Positions 44,060-55,599 are shown, numbered from the stretch's first letter. The stretch: 64,000 nucleotides of DNA from Tenrec ecaudatus (GCF_050624435.1 NC_134536.1:130974758-131038757); one strand, 5' to 3'. Numbers and translations: made by a program. The notes: generated by a model from the letters alone, not told the origin.

Positions 44060-44735
44060 TGACAGCGTTCAGTATGGATGACAACTCAATGCAAAGAAGA
44101 CCCAGAGCCTCACAACCGGACCAGTATGATACAGGGAGAAAAGGCTGAAGTTGTCAAGGATGTTGTTTTACTTGGATCCACAATCCATGCTCACGGAAGC
44201 AGCAGTCAAGAGATCAAAGGGTAAAGCTGCTGCACATGATCTCTTTAGAGTATTGAAAGCAGGGATGTACTTTGAGGACTGGGGTGTGCCTGACCCAAGC
44301 CATGGTATTCTGCAAGGCATCATACGCATGTGAAAGTTGGACATTGAATAAAGAAAACCAAAGAGGAATGGGTGCCTTTGAAATCTGGTGCTGGCAAAGA
44401 ACATTGAGATACCATGGAGTTCCAAGAGGACAAACATGCCTGTCTCAGAAGACATATGGTCAGAGTGACTTTTAGAGGAAAGGATGGCAAGATGTCATCT
44501 TACATACTTGGACATGCTGTCAGGGGAGTGCAGTGCCTGGAGAAGGACATCATGTGTGGTAAAGCAGAGGGGCAGCAGTAAACAGGAAGGTCCTGAAGGA
44601 GATGGATCGACTCCATGGCTGCTTCAGTGAGCTCTAGCACGGGAAGACTCGTGAGGATGACACAGGACAGGACAACGTCGCGTTCTGTGGGGAGGAGCTG
44701 ACTAGATGGCACCTAACATCGACAGCAACGTGGAT
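44060..44735 (+). mobile_element. RTE LINE 3' part, sense
   Basis: Extends further 5' than its neighbour: 'gaaaaggctgaagttgtcaa', 'ttacttggatccacaatcca', 'cctgacccaagccatggtat', 'cctggagaaggacatcatgt', tail 'gctgactagatggcacctaa'. Several frameshifts. A separate insertion from the copy 200 bases upstream, since the shared region occurs twice. Confidence 0.9.
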
Positions 44736-44744
44736 GAGAGTGGC

Positions 44745-45270
44745 ATCCACAAACCATTTGCACATGGATTAAGGCTGATCTGCTAATTGACCTTCTGATC
44801 ATTAACCACAGGTGTAGGGAATCTTGTCCTCAGGCAGAGTCCATTGGAAAGTGGATTATCTCCACCCTTCTCCAGCCAGCCCAGGTAGGGGGAGATTCTT
44901 AGGGGCCTGCCCGAGAGTGTCCTTGATAGACAGTACTGAGAGTCCCATACTCATGATTCATGCCCTATCAGCCATGCCTGCAATGCTGCCTGGTCAGAGG
45001 GCCCTGGGCCTATTTTGTAACTTCTGCTATCTAACATAATGTAAGTGTCCCAAACATGACCCTATTCCCACTTTGGTCTGCCACCAATCACGGCTTTGTG
45101 ACAGTTCCTTTGTTCCATGTCTTATTTAACTAGTGGTCCTGACTACGAATCTTCAAAACTTCCTTGTGAACTTGTGATGTGTCTGTGCTGTCTTTCCCCC
45201 TTTCAAGACTTAATAAGAGTTTTCTTTAAATTATGTTTGAGCTTGAGATCTCTTTTGTATCCTAAAACAG
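44745..45270 (+). mobile_element. unclassified repeat, copy A (LTR-like)
   Basis: 44745-45010 matches 52297-52565 in order: 'cctcaggcagagtccattgg' / 'ccagccagcccagg' / 'gtccttgatag'. Downstream, 'caagacttaataagagtttt' followed by a T-rich stretch and 'cctaaaaca' resembles an LTR polyadenylation region and CA end. The family is not known to me. Confidence 0.5.
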
Positions 45271-45293
45271 AGCCCAGCAGAGAGCAGGCATTC

Positions 45294-45995
45294 TGGTTGT
45301 TGTTAGGGGCGATCGATGGAGTCAGTTCTGACCCATGGTGACTTTAGATGCACCACAGAACGAAGCACTGCCTGGCTTGGTGCCATCCTCACCCTCGTTC
45401 CTATGCCTGAGCCCATTGTGGCAGCTGCTACGTCAATCCATCTTATGAAGGGCCTGCCTCTTGCTTATTACCCCTCCACTTCACCAAGCATGACGTCCTT
45501 CTCCATGTCCGTCATATGTGAGATGAAGTTGTGCCATCCTTGCCTCTAAGGGAACCCTCTGGCTGTACTTCTTCCATGACAGGGTTGTTTGACCTCTTGG
45601 TGCGGTCAGATCCTTTCACTCCTCTTCACCAGCGCCACAATTCAAAGACCTCAGTTCTTCTCCAGTCTTCCTTATTCAATGTCCCATTTTTCACAAGCAT
45701 TGTGAAAGGCCATGGCTTGGGTCAGGCACACCTTAGTCCTCAAAGCAGCATCCTTGTTCTTCAATACTCTCAAGAGGTCTTGTGCTGCACATTTACCCAG
45801 TGCAACTTGCCGTTTGATCTCTTGAGCGCCGCTTCCACGAGCATTGATGATGGAGCCCAGCAAGACAAAATCCGCGACAACTTCAGCCTTTTCTCCACCG
45901 ATCGCGATGTAACGCACTCATCTAGTTTTGAGGATTTCGATCTTGGTGCTGAGTTGTGATCCACACTGAAAGCTGCAAGCCTTGAACTGTCTGTT
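45294..45995 (-). mobile_element. RTE LINE 3' part, antisense
   Basis: Reversed tail at 45294 ('ttgttgttaggggcgatcga'). The minus frame at 45672-45917 carries 'DFVLLGSIINARGSGAQEI' and 'LRTKVCLTQAMAF', conserved in RTE reverse transcriptases. The cleanest coding fragment of this family here, but only about 80 codons long. Confidence 0.9.
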
Positions 45996-46282
45996 CCCCG
46001 ACTGCTTGTTTAACACATTCCTTTTATGCAGTAAAACCTTTGGAAACCCAAGCAGAAAAATACAAGTATTTTCCACTAATACAGAGGAATTACAGCAGTG
46101 GTAAGGCTGTACTAGTCAAAGGTGGGAGACTAAGAGGAAAAACAAGGCAGACTTATTGAGTTGAGGCACTCACAGGTTTCACTGCATCTCCAAGGAGATG
46201 GATTCAAGACAAATCCTAGGCTAGCCCCACCTCATTAACCAAGTGACAAAAGCCCATTCACAACTGTGTTATAACCACAGGA
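45996..46282. other. unassigned sequence
   Basis: No feature recognised. Confidence 0.4.
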
Positions 46283-46470
46283 TTAAACCCAAGGCAAACA
46301 ACCCCATCGAGTCAATGATGACTCATAGCAGCCTCCTGTGGGTTTCTGAAATGGTAACTTTTGATTGGAATAGAAAGCCGTCTTCTCCCCATGGGGCTGC
46401 TGGTGGTCTCGAACTACTGACTATGTGGATCGCAGTCCAATGCATAACTACTACACCACCAGGTCTCCTG
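46283..46470 (-). mobile_element. AfroSINE, antisense, full length
   Basis: 'ccccatcgagtcaatgatga', 'ggggctgctggtggtctcga', 'actactacaccaccaggtct'. Confidence 0.92.
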
Positions 46471-47186
46471 TACCACAGGTATAGGGGTTGGAATTTCCAG
46501 TGTGTTTTGCGGTGAACAATTTATAGCAGGCGTATTCTGCCTGTTGGGGTTAACCAGGAGGAGGTGAGACTATATGAGCATGCACTTAACATAGACTCTT
46601 CCTCCAGCAACAAGCTTCCATAACTGAAAAGGTGGGGCCAGCGAGCCGCCAGTAGTCAGACAGGGGGCTGTGCCTGTGTTTGTGCGCACATTTCCTTTAT
46701 TTAAAACAAACATAGTCTTCAAAGCTCGCTCGGAACCACTGGTGTCTAAATGGCTCACGTTAAGCATTAACAGTGCGCAAGCTCAAAGTCTCTTAATTTG
46801 AAAATGTTAATATCTCCTGCAGGTGCTGTTTTCCCTTCTGTGCAAAGTGTTTTAATTTTTGGAACTCTCCAGTGCCCGTTTCCAATGTTTGTTTTTAGGT
46901 CATTGCCGGAGTTATTTGGCTTAATGAAAAAAAAATCTACTTGCAGCTCCACCTCTGAGAAGCAATGGGTTGTGTTGGCATTAGATGGTGTTTCCGGATG
47001 ACTTTTTTGTCATCTTCCATCCGTCACTCACGATTCCAGCATCTGCTCTGTGCAGAAGGAAATGTTTTAGGCTCCGATGAGAGAGTGTAGGAGACAGAGA
47101 GGAAGTACCGATAGCCTAGGAACAGGAGCTCAGAGAAGTGTACCAGTCAACCACCTATAGGTAGAAGAGAGTGTCATGTAGGATGA
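46471..47186. other. single-copy sequence
   Basis: 46770-47000 is A/T-balanced and free of recognised repeats ('agtctcttaatttgaaaatg', 'ttggcttaatgaaaaaaaaa'), a possible conserved non-coding element. No exon recognised. Confidence 0.35.
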
Positions 47187-47345
47187 AAACCAAAAATCCC
47201 AACTCACTGCCACGGAGTAGGACAGGGTGGAACTCTTTAAGGGAATAGAAAGCCTCATCTTTCTCCTGAAGAGTGGCTGGAGGTTTCAAACTGCAGACCT
47301 TGCAGTTAGCAGCCCAACACGTAACCACCATACCACCAGGGCATC
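47187..47345 (-). mobile_element. AfroSINE, antisense, internally deleted
   Basis: 'ccaactcactgccacggagt' jumps directly to 'aggacagggtggaactcttt', dropping part of the tail. Head 'accaccataccaccagggc'. Confidence 0.88.
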
Positions 47346-48215
47346 TTGTAGGAGAAGTGCTGGTAAATAAGAGAAACCTGACTATGGGTGGAGTCAACTA
47401 GAAGGTTTAGTTTGGCAAGCAGTCGAGAGAAATGCCATCGTGGATTATCCAGGGCACTGGCTTTATCCCATGCTTTTGCTCTGCTCTCCTGCTTGTGTCT
47501 GGGAGGCTTCATGTCCCCCATGTGGCTACCACAGCACATTCTAGTAAGGAAGCGTCCCAGCAGGAAGGAAGGGAGTCCAAGGAGGTGTTCTCCTTGAAGG
47601 TGTCCTTCATCCCCTCTCCATCTCTCAAAATATGAGCCATCCTTCAGGCTCCAGATCAAAAGCTCCCCACCCCAGCCAATGCAGAAACATATTCCACCCT
47701 CCCCTAGATTCTGGTGGCCCTTGGTTTGCTCCTCTTCCTCAAAGTGCATGCATAGCTGTTTAATACAATTACCTGCACTCACAAGCAGGTGTCATTGGCC
47801 CCCTTAAAGACCCAAGACACAAAGTGTTATCAGGATAATGGAATCTTCCTCTGGCGAATGAGAAATCTTAGCATGACTCTGAGCCATCGTTCTGGAAAAT
47901 CCATTGTCATGGTCTGGGCCTAGAGGTGTGGAAGGTCATGTTGAGAGAGAGCTACAGCAGGAGTCCAGACACTTGCTGTAGAAGAGACACTTCTTCTTTT
48001 AACCATGAGGAGGTGGACTGAAGTTCAGAAAGTGTGGCAGGGTTTCTAGAACCCAGATCAGGATCTACTAGGATCTACAGCATATCCTATTAAAAAATAT
48101 TTTAAAGAAGACACAGGTTTTGGTGATCTTAAAGCAAGAGAATGTGAGTGGCATCCATCAGTCAGATTGTTTCCATCACATCCAATAACAGATGACACAT
48201 TATAATACCCTCTCT
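47346..48215. other. single-copy sequence
   Basis: No confident repeat. A MIR-like word occurs near 48007. The 158-codon minus frame at 47306-47782 begins beyond the SINE and has no known domain. Confidence 0.35.
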
Positions 48216-48525
48216 ATCTATGATGGATTGAATTGTGTCCGCCTAAAAGAAGAGTTGTAAATCGTAACCCTTAGACAAATGGGAGGAGCCTTGGTGGTGT
48301 AGCGGGTTACTGCTGGGCTGCTAACCGTAAGGTCAACAGTTCAAAACCGCCAACCACACCCCAGGAGCAAGGTAAGCTTTGTACCCCTCTAAAGATTTAC
48401 AGTCTCCAAAGCAGGGTAGTTTTACTCTGTCCTTAGAGAGTCCCCGGAACATCATTGACTTGACGGCCCTGTTTTCCGTACCTGCGGATGGATGCAATCC
48501 CACGTGGGAGGAGAGTGTTCTTTGT
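48216..48525 (+). mobile_element. old LTR fragment split by a SINE
   Basis: 48216-48282 ('atggattgaattgtgtccgc') and 48470-48525 ('gagtgttctttgttatgttg') are consecutive pieces of a common mammalian LTR start. Confidence 0.5.
48283..48468 (+). mobile_element. AfroSINE, sense
   Basis: 'ggagccttggtggtgtagcg', 'gggctgctaaccgtaaggtc', 'cagttcaaaaccgccaacc', tail 'gaacatcattgacttgacgg'. Confidence 0.9.
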
Positions 48526-51298
48526 TATGTTGATGAGACAACGGCCTGTGTCGCAGAGTCAGTTCTGACCCAGAGTGACCCATGTACAGCACAAGGAAGC
48601 ACTACTGGGGTTTGTGCCGGCCTTTCTATCATCATTGTGTTGCAGCCACTGTGTCAATCCATCTCCATGGCAACCCCCCTCCTTTTAGCGGACCCTCTAC
48701 TTTAGCAAACACAATGTCCTTTTCCAGGAACTGATCTCTCCTGATACGATGTTGCAAGTATAATCAATGAAGTCTCTTCATCCTTGCTTCCAAGGAGGAT
48801 GAGGGGGTCCCCAAAGAAAACAGACATTTTCAAAGCTAAGCGTCAAAAAAAATTCTTTTTAAAAACAAAACAACCTTGAAAAATCTGCAATTCCATTCTT
48901 GGAAACATTATTCAAACTCATCTGTTTGGATGGCCGACAGACCCTCCCTTATTTTTCCTTCACTTCTTCTAAGTCTCCAAATTGCTGTCCTTTCATGCCC
49001 CTGTGCATTTGAGGATACAAAAAGAAGTCGCCTGGGGAGGTCAGGTGAGTAAGGTGCATGGGGCAAAAGAGGTATGCGTTTTTATCTGTGCCCCAAACTA
49101 GCACACGGATATGGCTGTGTGAGCAGGTGCCTTGTGGTGGTGGCAAAACCAGTCCCCCATCTGCCATAAATCAGACATTTTTGTCACACATGTTATGCAT
49201 TTTTTTCAGAATCTCTAAATAGAAAGCTTGATGAACAGTCTGACCTGGTGGGACAAACTCCAAATGCATTACGAGTCGATATTTTCATCCACTTGGGAAG
49301 TTGATAGACGTTCAGAGCAAAGTTTGTCATCAATCGACGTTTAATCTTCTTTGAAACCAGAAAACCACTTATACGCTCGAGTTTTTCCCACAGCATTGTC
49401 CTTGTAAGCTGGGCTCAACATCACGACAGTTTCTGCGGCATTTTTCCTGAGCAGGAAACAAAATCTCACAACTTCATGCTGTTCTCTTAAATTACCCATC
49501 ACAGAAAACAAGATTTGAGTGAAACTGCTTTTATGAAAAAAATTCAGTGACCAGAGGGAACTTTCCCAGGTGACGCCACTGAGTGCACTAACTCAGAGTG
49601 AGTTGCTCGATGCTCACCTAGTAGGAAAAATGGGTACTACAAAATCCCTGCCCAGTGGAACTTTTTACCATTTTTTGGGAGGGGGGAGTGGGGGTACCCT
49701 CTCATATACTGGCTATATTTCTTTCATGGCAGGTTTGTTTGTTTTTCTAATTCAGTAGTCTTCACCAGCACCATACTTCAAATGCATCAATTCTTCGGTC
49801 CTCTCTACTCAATATCCACCTTTTACATGCATGTGGTGCATTTGAAAATACCATGGCGTGGGTCAGGCACACCTCATTCCTCAAGTGCTGTCATGGCTCT
49901 TCAACAGTTTAAAGAGATTGTATGGGGTAGATTTACTCAATTTGATTTCTTGAGTGCTGTTCCAACAAGTATTGATTGTGGATGAATTTCTTGACAACTT
50001 CAATCATTCTTCTGTTTATCATGATGTTATCGATTAGTCCAGTTGTGAGGATTTTAGTTGCCTTTACCTTGAGTTACAAATCACACTGAAGGCTGCTGTC
50101 ATTGATTTTCAGAAGCAAGCGCTTTAAGTCTTCCTCATTTTCAGCAAGCAAGATTGTATCATCTGCATATTAAAGGCTGTTCATAAGCCTTCCTCTGATC
50201 CTGATGTCACATTCTTCTTCGTATAGTCCAGTTTCTCAGATTATTTGCTCCGCATCCAGAATGAATAAACACGGAGATAACTATAACCCGGATGCACATA
50301 TTTCCTGATATTAAACTACTCAAGATTCCCTTGGTTTGTTTGAATGAGTACCTCTTGGTCCATGTACAGGTTCCACATGCGCACAATGAAATGTTCGGGA
50401 ATTCCCATGCTTTGTGATGCTATCCATAGTTTGTATGGTACACACAGGTGAATGCCTTTGCATAATCAATACATCACAAATGAACATCTTTATGGTATTT
50501 TCTCTGACATCAGTCACCACCTCCCTCCTGCATGCAGAATCCGGCTTGAGTTTCCGTCTGCGCCCTGTCGATGTACTCCTGCAGTAGCTGTTGCATGGTT
50601 TCAACAGGATTTTACTTGTGTGCGACATTCATGGTATGGTTTAGTAATTCACACACGTTTTCCTGGGTCACCCTTCTTTGGGCATCAGTGTGAATCTCTT
50701 CTAGTTGCTTGGTCAGGAAGGGGTCTGCCAAATTCCTCAGCAGAGATGCCTGAGTACTTCTCCAGTGCCGCATCAGCTTGTGGAAACATTTCGACTGGGA
50801 TTCTGTCCATTCCTGGAGCCTGCTTCTCACGACTACCTTCAGTACCCTCGGTTCTTCACCACATTCTGCCTCTTGAAATGGCTGTGTATTGACCAGTTCT
50901 TTTTGGTACAGAGACCTGAGTGTGCTGTCCATTTTTTGGATGCTTCCTGCATCCTTCAGTATTTTGCCCTTGGAATCTCTCACTGTTGCAACTTGAGGTG
51001 TGATTTTCCCCCCTTCAGTTCTTGCAGCTTGGTATCTGCTGAGCTGCCTCCTCCTTTTTGTTTTCTAACTCCTTGTTTTGGCACATTTCATCATCACTTT
51101 GACGTTTTCTTATCAGCTCCTTTATTGTATCATTCTTTCATTTTCTTTAGCTTGTTTGTGAGCAAGAGTAAGTTTCAGAGTCTCTTCTGACATCCACATC
51201 CATCTTTTTCTTTCTTTCCTGTCTTTTTAATGACTTTTCGCTTTCTTCCTGTAGGATGTTCTTGATGTCATCACACAGTTCATCAAGTCTTCTGCCAT
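48526..51298 (-). mobile_element. RTE LINE, antisense, with reverse-transcriptase region, split by a mariner
   Basis: The longest LINE copy here: 48526-48800 (tail and C-terminus) plus 49704-51298, about 1.87 kb of RTE once the mariner is excluded. Minus-strand codons at 50158-50169 spell YADD, the catalytic aspartate motif of reverse transcriptase, followed by TILLAENEEDLKRLLLKI. Stops and frameshifts interrupt the frame (a stop two codons before YADD). The 5' part with the endonuclease domain is missing at 51299, where a SINE begins. Confidence 0.9.
48801..49703 (-). mobile_element. mariner transposon, internally deleted, in RTE
   Basis: Ends are GAGGGGGTCCCCAAAG at 48801 and GGGGGTACCCTCTC ending 49703, forming an imperfect inverted repeat. 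The minus strand encodes transposase fragments including 'GDFFLYPQMHRGMKGQQFGD', corresponding to the mariner motif around the third catalytic aspartate (CDFFLFP). At 903 bp it is shorter than the usual ~1.3 kb. Frameshifted and dead. It splits the surrounding RTE. Confidence 0.85.
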
Positions 51299-51299
51299 T

Positions 51300-51485
51300 C
51301 AAACGAAACCAAACTCACTGCCATTGAGCTGATTTTGACTCATAGCGACTCTAAGACAGGGTAGAACTGTCCCCATGGGTTTCCGAGATTCTACTCTGTA
51401 TGGGAATAGAAAGCTCCCCATCTTTCTTTTGTGTAGTTCCTCGTGCTTTTGAATCACTGACCTTGTGGTTAGTAGTCCAGTTCGT
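51300..51485 (-). mobile_element. AfroSINE, antisense, full length
   Basis: 'gaaaccaaactcactgccat', 'gacagggtagaactgtcccc', 'accttgtggttagtagtcca'. Abuts the truncated RTE. Confidence 0.93.
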
Positions 51486-51524
51486 ATCCAGGTTAGGTTT
51501 AATTTATTATTAGTGTTGGGTGAG

Positions 51525-52290
51525 TCTTAACCCAACCCACTTTTCTATTGTCTGTCTCCCAGGGAGGGGGTTATATGTAAATCATTGTGATCGGTTCTTC
51601 CTTTTCCCTCAACTTTCCCCTTCCCCTACTGGTATTGCTACTCTCATTATTGGTCCCAAGGGGTTTATCTGTCCTGGATTCCCTGTGTTTCCAGCTCCGA
51701 TCTATCCCAGTGTATATCCTCTGATCTAGCCAGATTTGTGAAGCAGAATTGGGAACAGTGTAAGATATGACAAAATAATAATTATAAATTATCAAGGGTT
51801 CATAAGGGAGCAGGGGCGGGGAGTGAGGGGAAATATAAGGAGCTGATACCAAGGGCTCAAGTAGAAAGCAAATGCTTTGAGAATGATGATGGCAACAAAT
51901 GTACAAATGTTCTTGACACAATGGATGTATGTATGGATTGTGATAAGAGTTGTATGAGCCCTAAATAAAATGAAAACACACAAAACACCTCAAACTAAAC
52001 AAACAAACAAATAAACAAAATAATTGGGATCATGATATTTGGGGGGGGGAGTTGGGGAGGAAGCATTAAAGAACTAGAGGAAAGTTATATGTTTCATTGA
52101 TGTTATACTGTACCCTGACTGGCTCATCTCCTCCACGTGACCCTTCTGTAAGGGTCACACATGGGTTGCCTACACATGGGTTTTGGGTCACCAATCTGCA
52201 CTCTCCCTCATTCACTATGATATGATTTTTTTTGTTCTTTGATGCCTGATACCTGATCCTATTGACAACTTGTGACGACTGAGCATTTTA
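51525..52290 (-). mobile_element. L1 3' region, antisense, split by another L1
   Basis: 51525-51754 ('ttctattgtctgtctcccag', 'ctgatctagccagatttg') continues at 52022 ('aattgggatcatgatattt', 'ctgactggctcatctcctcc', 'gtgacccttctgtaagggtc', 'gatgcctgatacctgatcct'). The two pieces are consecutive in the afrotherian L1 3' region. Confidence 0.85.
51755..52021 (+). mobile_element. L1 3' end, sense, nested in an antisense L1
   Basis: 'gatatgacaaaataataatt', 'agctgataccaagggctcaa', 'gtatgagccctaaataaaat', then an A-rich tail to 52021. AATTGGGA at 51747-51754 and 52022-52029 is an exact 8-bp target duplication. 5'-truncated to about 267 bp. Confidence 0.9.
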
Positions 52291-52296
52291 GTGAAA

Positions 52297-52565
52297 CCCT
52301 ACATCCATTTTGAGTTTCCACTTGGCTTAAGCTTCCACTAAATTCTTTCTGATCCCTGACCAGCAACATGCAAAGCTTTGCCCTCAGGCAGAGTGTGTTG
52401 GAAATTTTACTATTACCATGCCTGTAGCCAGCCCAGGGAGTGGTGGCATCTCCTTCAGGGACTTGCCTAGATATATCCTTGATAGAAATGAGGGGACTAG
52501 GATACATATTCTTGGATCATAGCCTGACTGCCTTGATTGGAGAGTCCCTGAGCCAGTTTTATACA
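52297..52565 (+). mobile_element. unclassified repeat, copy B
   Basis: Homologous to 44745-45010 ('gccctcaggcagagtgtg', 'gtagccagcccagggagtgg', 'atatccttgatagaaatg'). Lacks the downstream LTR-like end of copy A. Confidence 0.5.
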
Positions 52566-52576
52566 CTTTTTTTTTC

Positions 52577-52775
52577 TGTAGCAGTCTTAGTGGCCTAGTG
52601 GTTACACACTGGGCTGCTAACTGCAAGGACAGCAGTTCAAAACCACTGGCCACTCTGCACAAGAAAGTTCGGGCTTTCTACTCCCATAAAGTGTTACAAT
52701 CTTGAAAACTCACAGTAGAATTTTTACCCTATCAGAAAGGGTTGCTATGAGTTGACATTGCCAGTGAGCTTATGC
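52577..52775 (+). mobile_element. AfroSINE, sense, full length
   Basis: 'cttagtggcctagtggttac', 'gggctgctaactgcaaggac', 'gcagttcaaaaccactgg', tail 'gttgctatgagttgacattg'. Confidence 0.9.
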
Positions 52776-53084
52776 AACATAAGGAAGGTGTCCCAATGGT
52801 GGTTCCATTCCAGCTTATGTGGTCCCACCTGCCACTGGGATGTATTGATCTACTGTCAGCCACACTTCTGTCACAGCTTCTCTTGTTCTCCCATATTCTA
52901 CTTAAGTGGCCAGTTTTCTGTAAATCCTTGGATGCCATCCTGGCTTTGTACTAATGGTCTTCCTCACCAGGATGATGCGTCTTTGTCCTGTTTAAGACTG
53001 AATACATGTGTCTCTATAATTTTGTCCCTTACAGCAGTGAGCTGAAGAAGCCTATGGCATCAGGATTCACTGACAGCCTGTGAT
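52776..53084. other. unassigned sequence
   Basis: No repeat recognised. The open + frame at 52752-53045 starts in the SINE tail and is not convincing. Resemblance to 'stcqllllfs'-like low complexity only. Confidence 0.35.
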
Positions 53085-53860
53085 GTGATGTGCAGCTGAC
53101 ACACCCTCCCTTGCTGAAAGTGAAGAGGACTTAACGATGAAGATCAAAGAATCCAGCCTTCAGGGTGGATCAGAACTCAATGGAAATAAAACCCCAATCC
53201 CCATGACTGGATCAACAGTCAATGTCATGGTAAGTGGCGAAGAGATTGTAGTCATCAAGAATTTCATTTTATTTGGATCCAAAATCAACGTTCCTGGGAG
53301 AAGCTGTCAAGAAGTTAAGCAACACACTGCCTTGGGAAAGTCTGCTACAAGCCCGCTTTAAGATGGTAAAAAGCAGAGATGTCACACTGAGGACTAGCCT
53401 GTACCCGAGGAAAGCCATGGCAGTTCAAATGCGCGGAAAGCTAGAGAATGCACAAGTGAGACCAAAGAATTGAGTCATTTAAACCATGCAGTTGGTGCAG
53501 AATATTGAACATACCTTTAACTGCCCGAAAAATGAACAGATGGGTCTTGGAAGAAGTACAGGGTGAGAGGCTCCTTAGAAGTGAGATGGTGAGACTTTGT
53601 GTGGAATACTTTGGATGGATTCACAAGACGGATAATTCCCCAGGAAAAAGACATCGTGCTTGGTACAGTAGAGGATTAGTAAAATAAGATAAAAGATGAA
53701 GATCCTCAACACAAAGGTTTGACACAATGACTGACACAATGGGCTCACACATAACAACCGTGGTGAGATGGGAGCGGGGTTTTGTTCGGTTGCACACAGG
53801 GTGGCTATAAGGCAGAACCAACTACAGGGTAGCTAACAACCACAACACGCTTGGATGACA
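53085..53860 (+). mobile_element. RTE LINE 3' part, sense, divergent
   Basis: 'gaagtgaagaggacttaacg', 'catcaagaatttcattttat', 'gtcacactgaggactagcct' and the tail 'gggtggctataaggcagaac' ending in CTAACAACCACAACA. Many frameshifts. Confidence 0.85.
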
Positions 53861-54554
53861 ACACAAATCCTGGACTTTGTCTTATGATTGATCTGGTTCT
53901 CCTAAAGTAAAAAAGTCATGGGAAAAGTTTTTATATTTTCTGGTTCCTTGGTCAGTGAATATTTATTAGTGATTGTTCTTCAATGATTTGCTAGTCCCAG
54001 CGAACTCTTGGCTTATACTTTCTTCTTTTAAGAGTCCCTCGCAACTTGCCAGCCACATAGTAAGAGCTCAATAAGAAACTGTTGAATTTAATGACACCTC
54101 CACCCACATGCACATCTCCTCCAAATCCCTCACTAATGGACTGTGGCGACATGCCTTAATTAAGAGACTGATATTAAAAATGGAGCCCCGATGAGTAAAC
54201 ATGGTAATATATAATGGAAAGGATGATTCACTGGCTTCCAGCCACCAAAGTTTAATTAATCCTCCTGTAATACCATTTAATGTTATTGAATACTCACCAC
54301 GGGGTGAGGAAGGCTGGTCTCTGCAAAGAATGTGATGAATGATAAGGCCACTTGGCATTCTAGGCTTCTCATAAGCTGAAGCACAGAGATAGACAGTCCT
54401 CTTTAACAGTCTTCTCCCTGGGCACTCTGGGACCAAATTTACTTTTTTATATAAAATTTGTCTTTGAATGTCCCCTTGATACCACACTTTCTTCTTCCGA
54501 CTGAAGCTGCTCAATCTTCTTCTTTCTTCAGTCATCAAGGCATTGCCATTCTGA
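53861..54554. other. single-copy A/T-rich sequence, candidate conserved non-coding element
   Basis: 54040-54090 looks like an L2/MIR 3' end ('acatagtaagagctcaataa'). 54095-54310 is repeat-free and dense in homeodomain-type cores: TTAATTAAG at 54157, TTTAATTAATC at 54251, TTTAATG at 54276. No exon recognised. Confidence 0.4.
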
Positions 54555-55428
54555 TTCATCCATTAATCCACCTCTCTATCCACCTCTTTATCTATCCATG
54601 TACTCATCCATCCATCTGTGTTAGTCCAGGTGGACCTGAGAAACAAATCCATAGAAACTCATATGTGTCTAAGAGAGAGTTTTATATAAAGCGTAATTGT
54701 GCATTAAGAAAGCATCCCTACTCAGTCCAGTCTAAGCCCTTAAGTCCGATATTAGCCCATATGCCTGATACCAATCTATAAAATCTTCTTCACACTCATG
54801 AAACCACATGCAATGGTGCTGAATGTAGGACAATCACAGGCCAGTGGGTAGAAAATCTTTAGATCCAGTGACATTGTTAAGCATCTCAGCGCGGGCGGGG
54901 GTCTCTATGTGGCTTCTCAACCTTCAGAGGTCTGATTGCATCAGGGTAGGTCCATGTGGCTTCTCCAGCTCTGGGCACATAATTCCATGTGCTTTGTCAG
55001 TTGTAATGTCTCCCAGGGAGTGAGCAGAGAGAGAGAGAGAGGTGTCTCCTGCCTCCAAGGAGGAAATACTGGATTTCCCAGAATTCTCAGGGGAAGGCCA
55101 TGCCCACACAGAGGCATCATTGGCTATGACCCGATTGACAGACTAGACTCCACCCCTTCACTCTTAATCCTCTCAAGCCCCAAATTGACACCAGATTATG
55201 TAATTACCACACTATCCATCCATCCATCCATAAATCCATCCATGCATGCATCCATCCATCTATCCATTCACCTATCTGTCCATCCATAAACCTATCCATT
55301 TATCTATCCACTTGCTCATCTATCCATCCAACCATCTACTCACTCATCTGTCCACTCAGTCACCTAGCCATTTGTCTACTCATCTAAAAGTCCATCCATC
55401 AACCCATCTATCCATCCAACCAATTTGC
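54555..55428 (+). repeat. (TCCA)n tetranucleotide array, split by an LTR
   Basis: 54555-54616 and 55212-55428 are imperfect TCCA/TCTA arrays interrupted by LTR copy 7. Their isoleucine/histidine/proline/serine-rich frames are artefacts. Confidence 0.92.
54617..55211 (-). mobile_element. solo LTR, MaLR family, copy 7
   Basis: 595 bp, TGTGTTAGTCCAGG to TAATTACCACA. Flanks CCATC (54612-54616) and CTATC (55212-55216) agree at 4 of 5, though the host array makes this weaker evidence. It carries a short (GA)n inside at 55027. Confidence 0.85.
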
Positions 55429-55599
55429 TTTGAGGACTTCTTTTGCGCGTGTGCCAGGAATGATCTGGCCTTCGCTCTTCTACCACTCTCTCCTTAATTC
55501 TGCTGAAGTCATCATAGTTTTAAATATGTAATTCCCTAAACAAATCAAGCTTGTTCTTTCCCCTGGGACCATTGCATTGAGATGCTCTCTGACTAAATT

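Noticed and set aside
51525..52021. Twin-priming L1 inversion (inverted 5' part next to a sense 3' end)
   Set aside because: The antisense L1 resumes after 52022 and an exact AATTGGGA duplication borders the sense piece, so a nested insertion explains it better.
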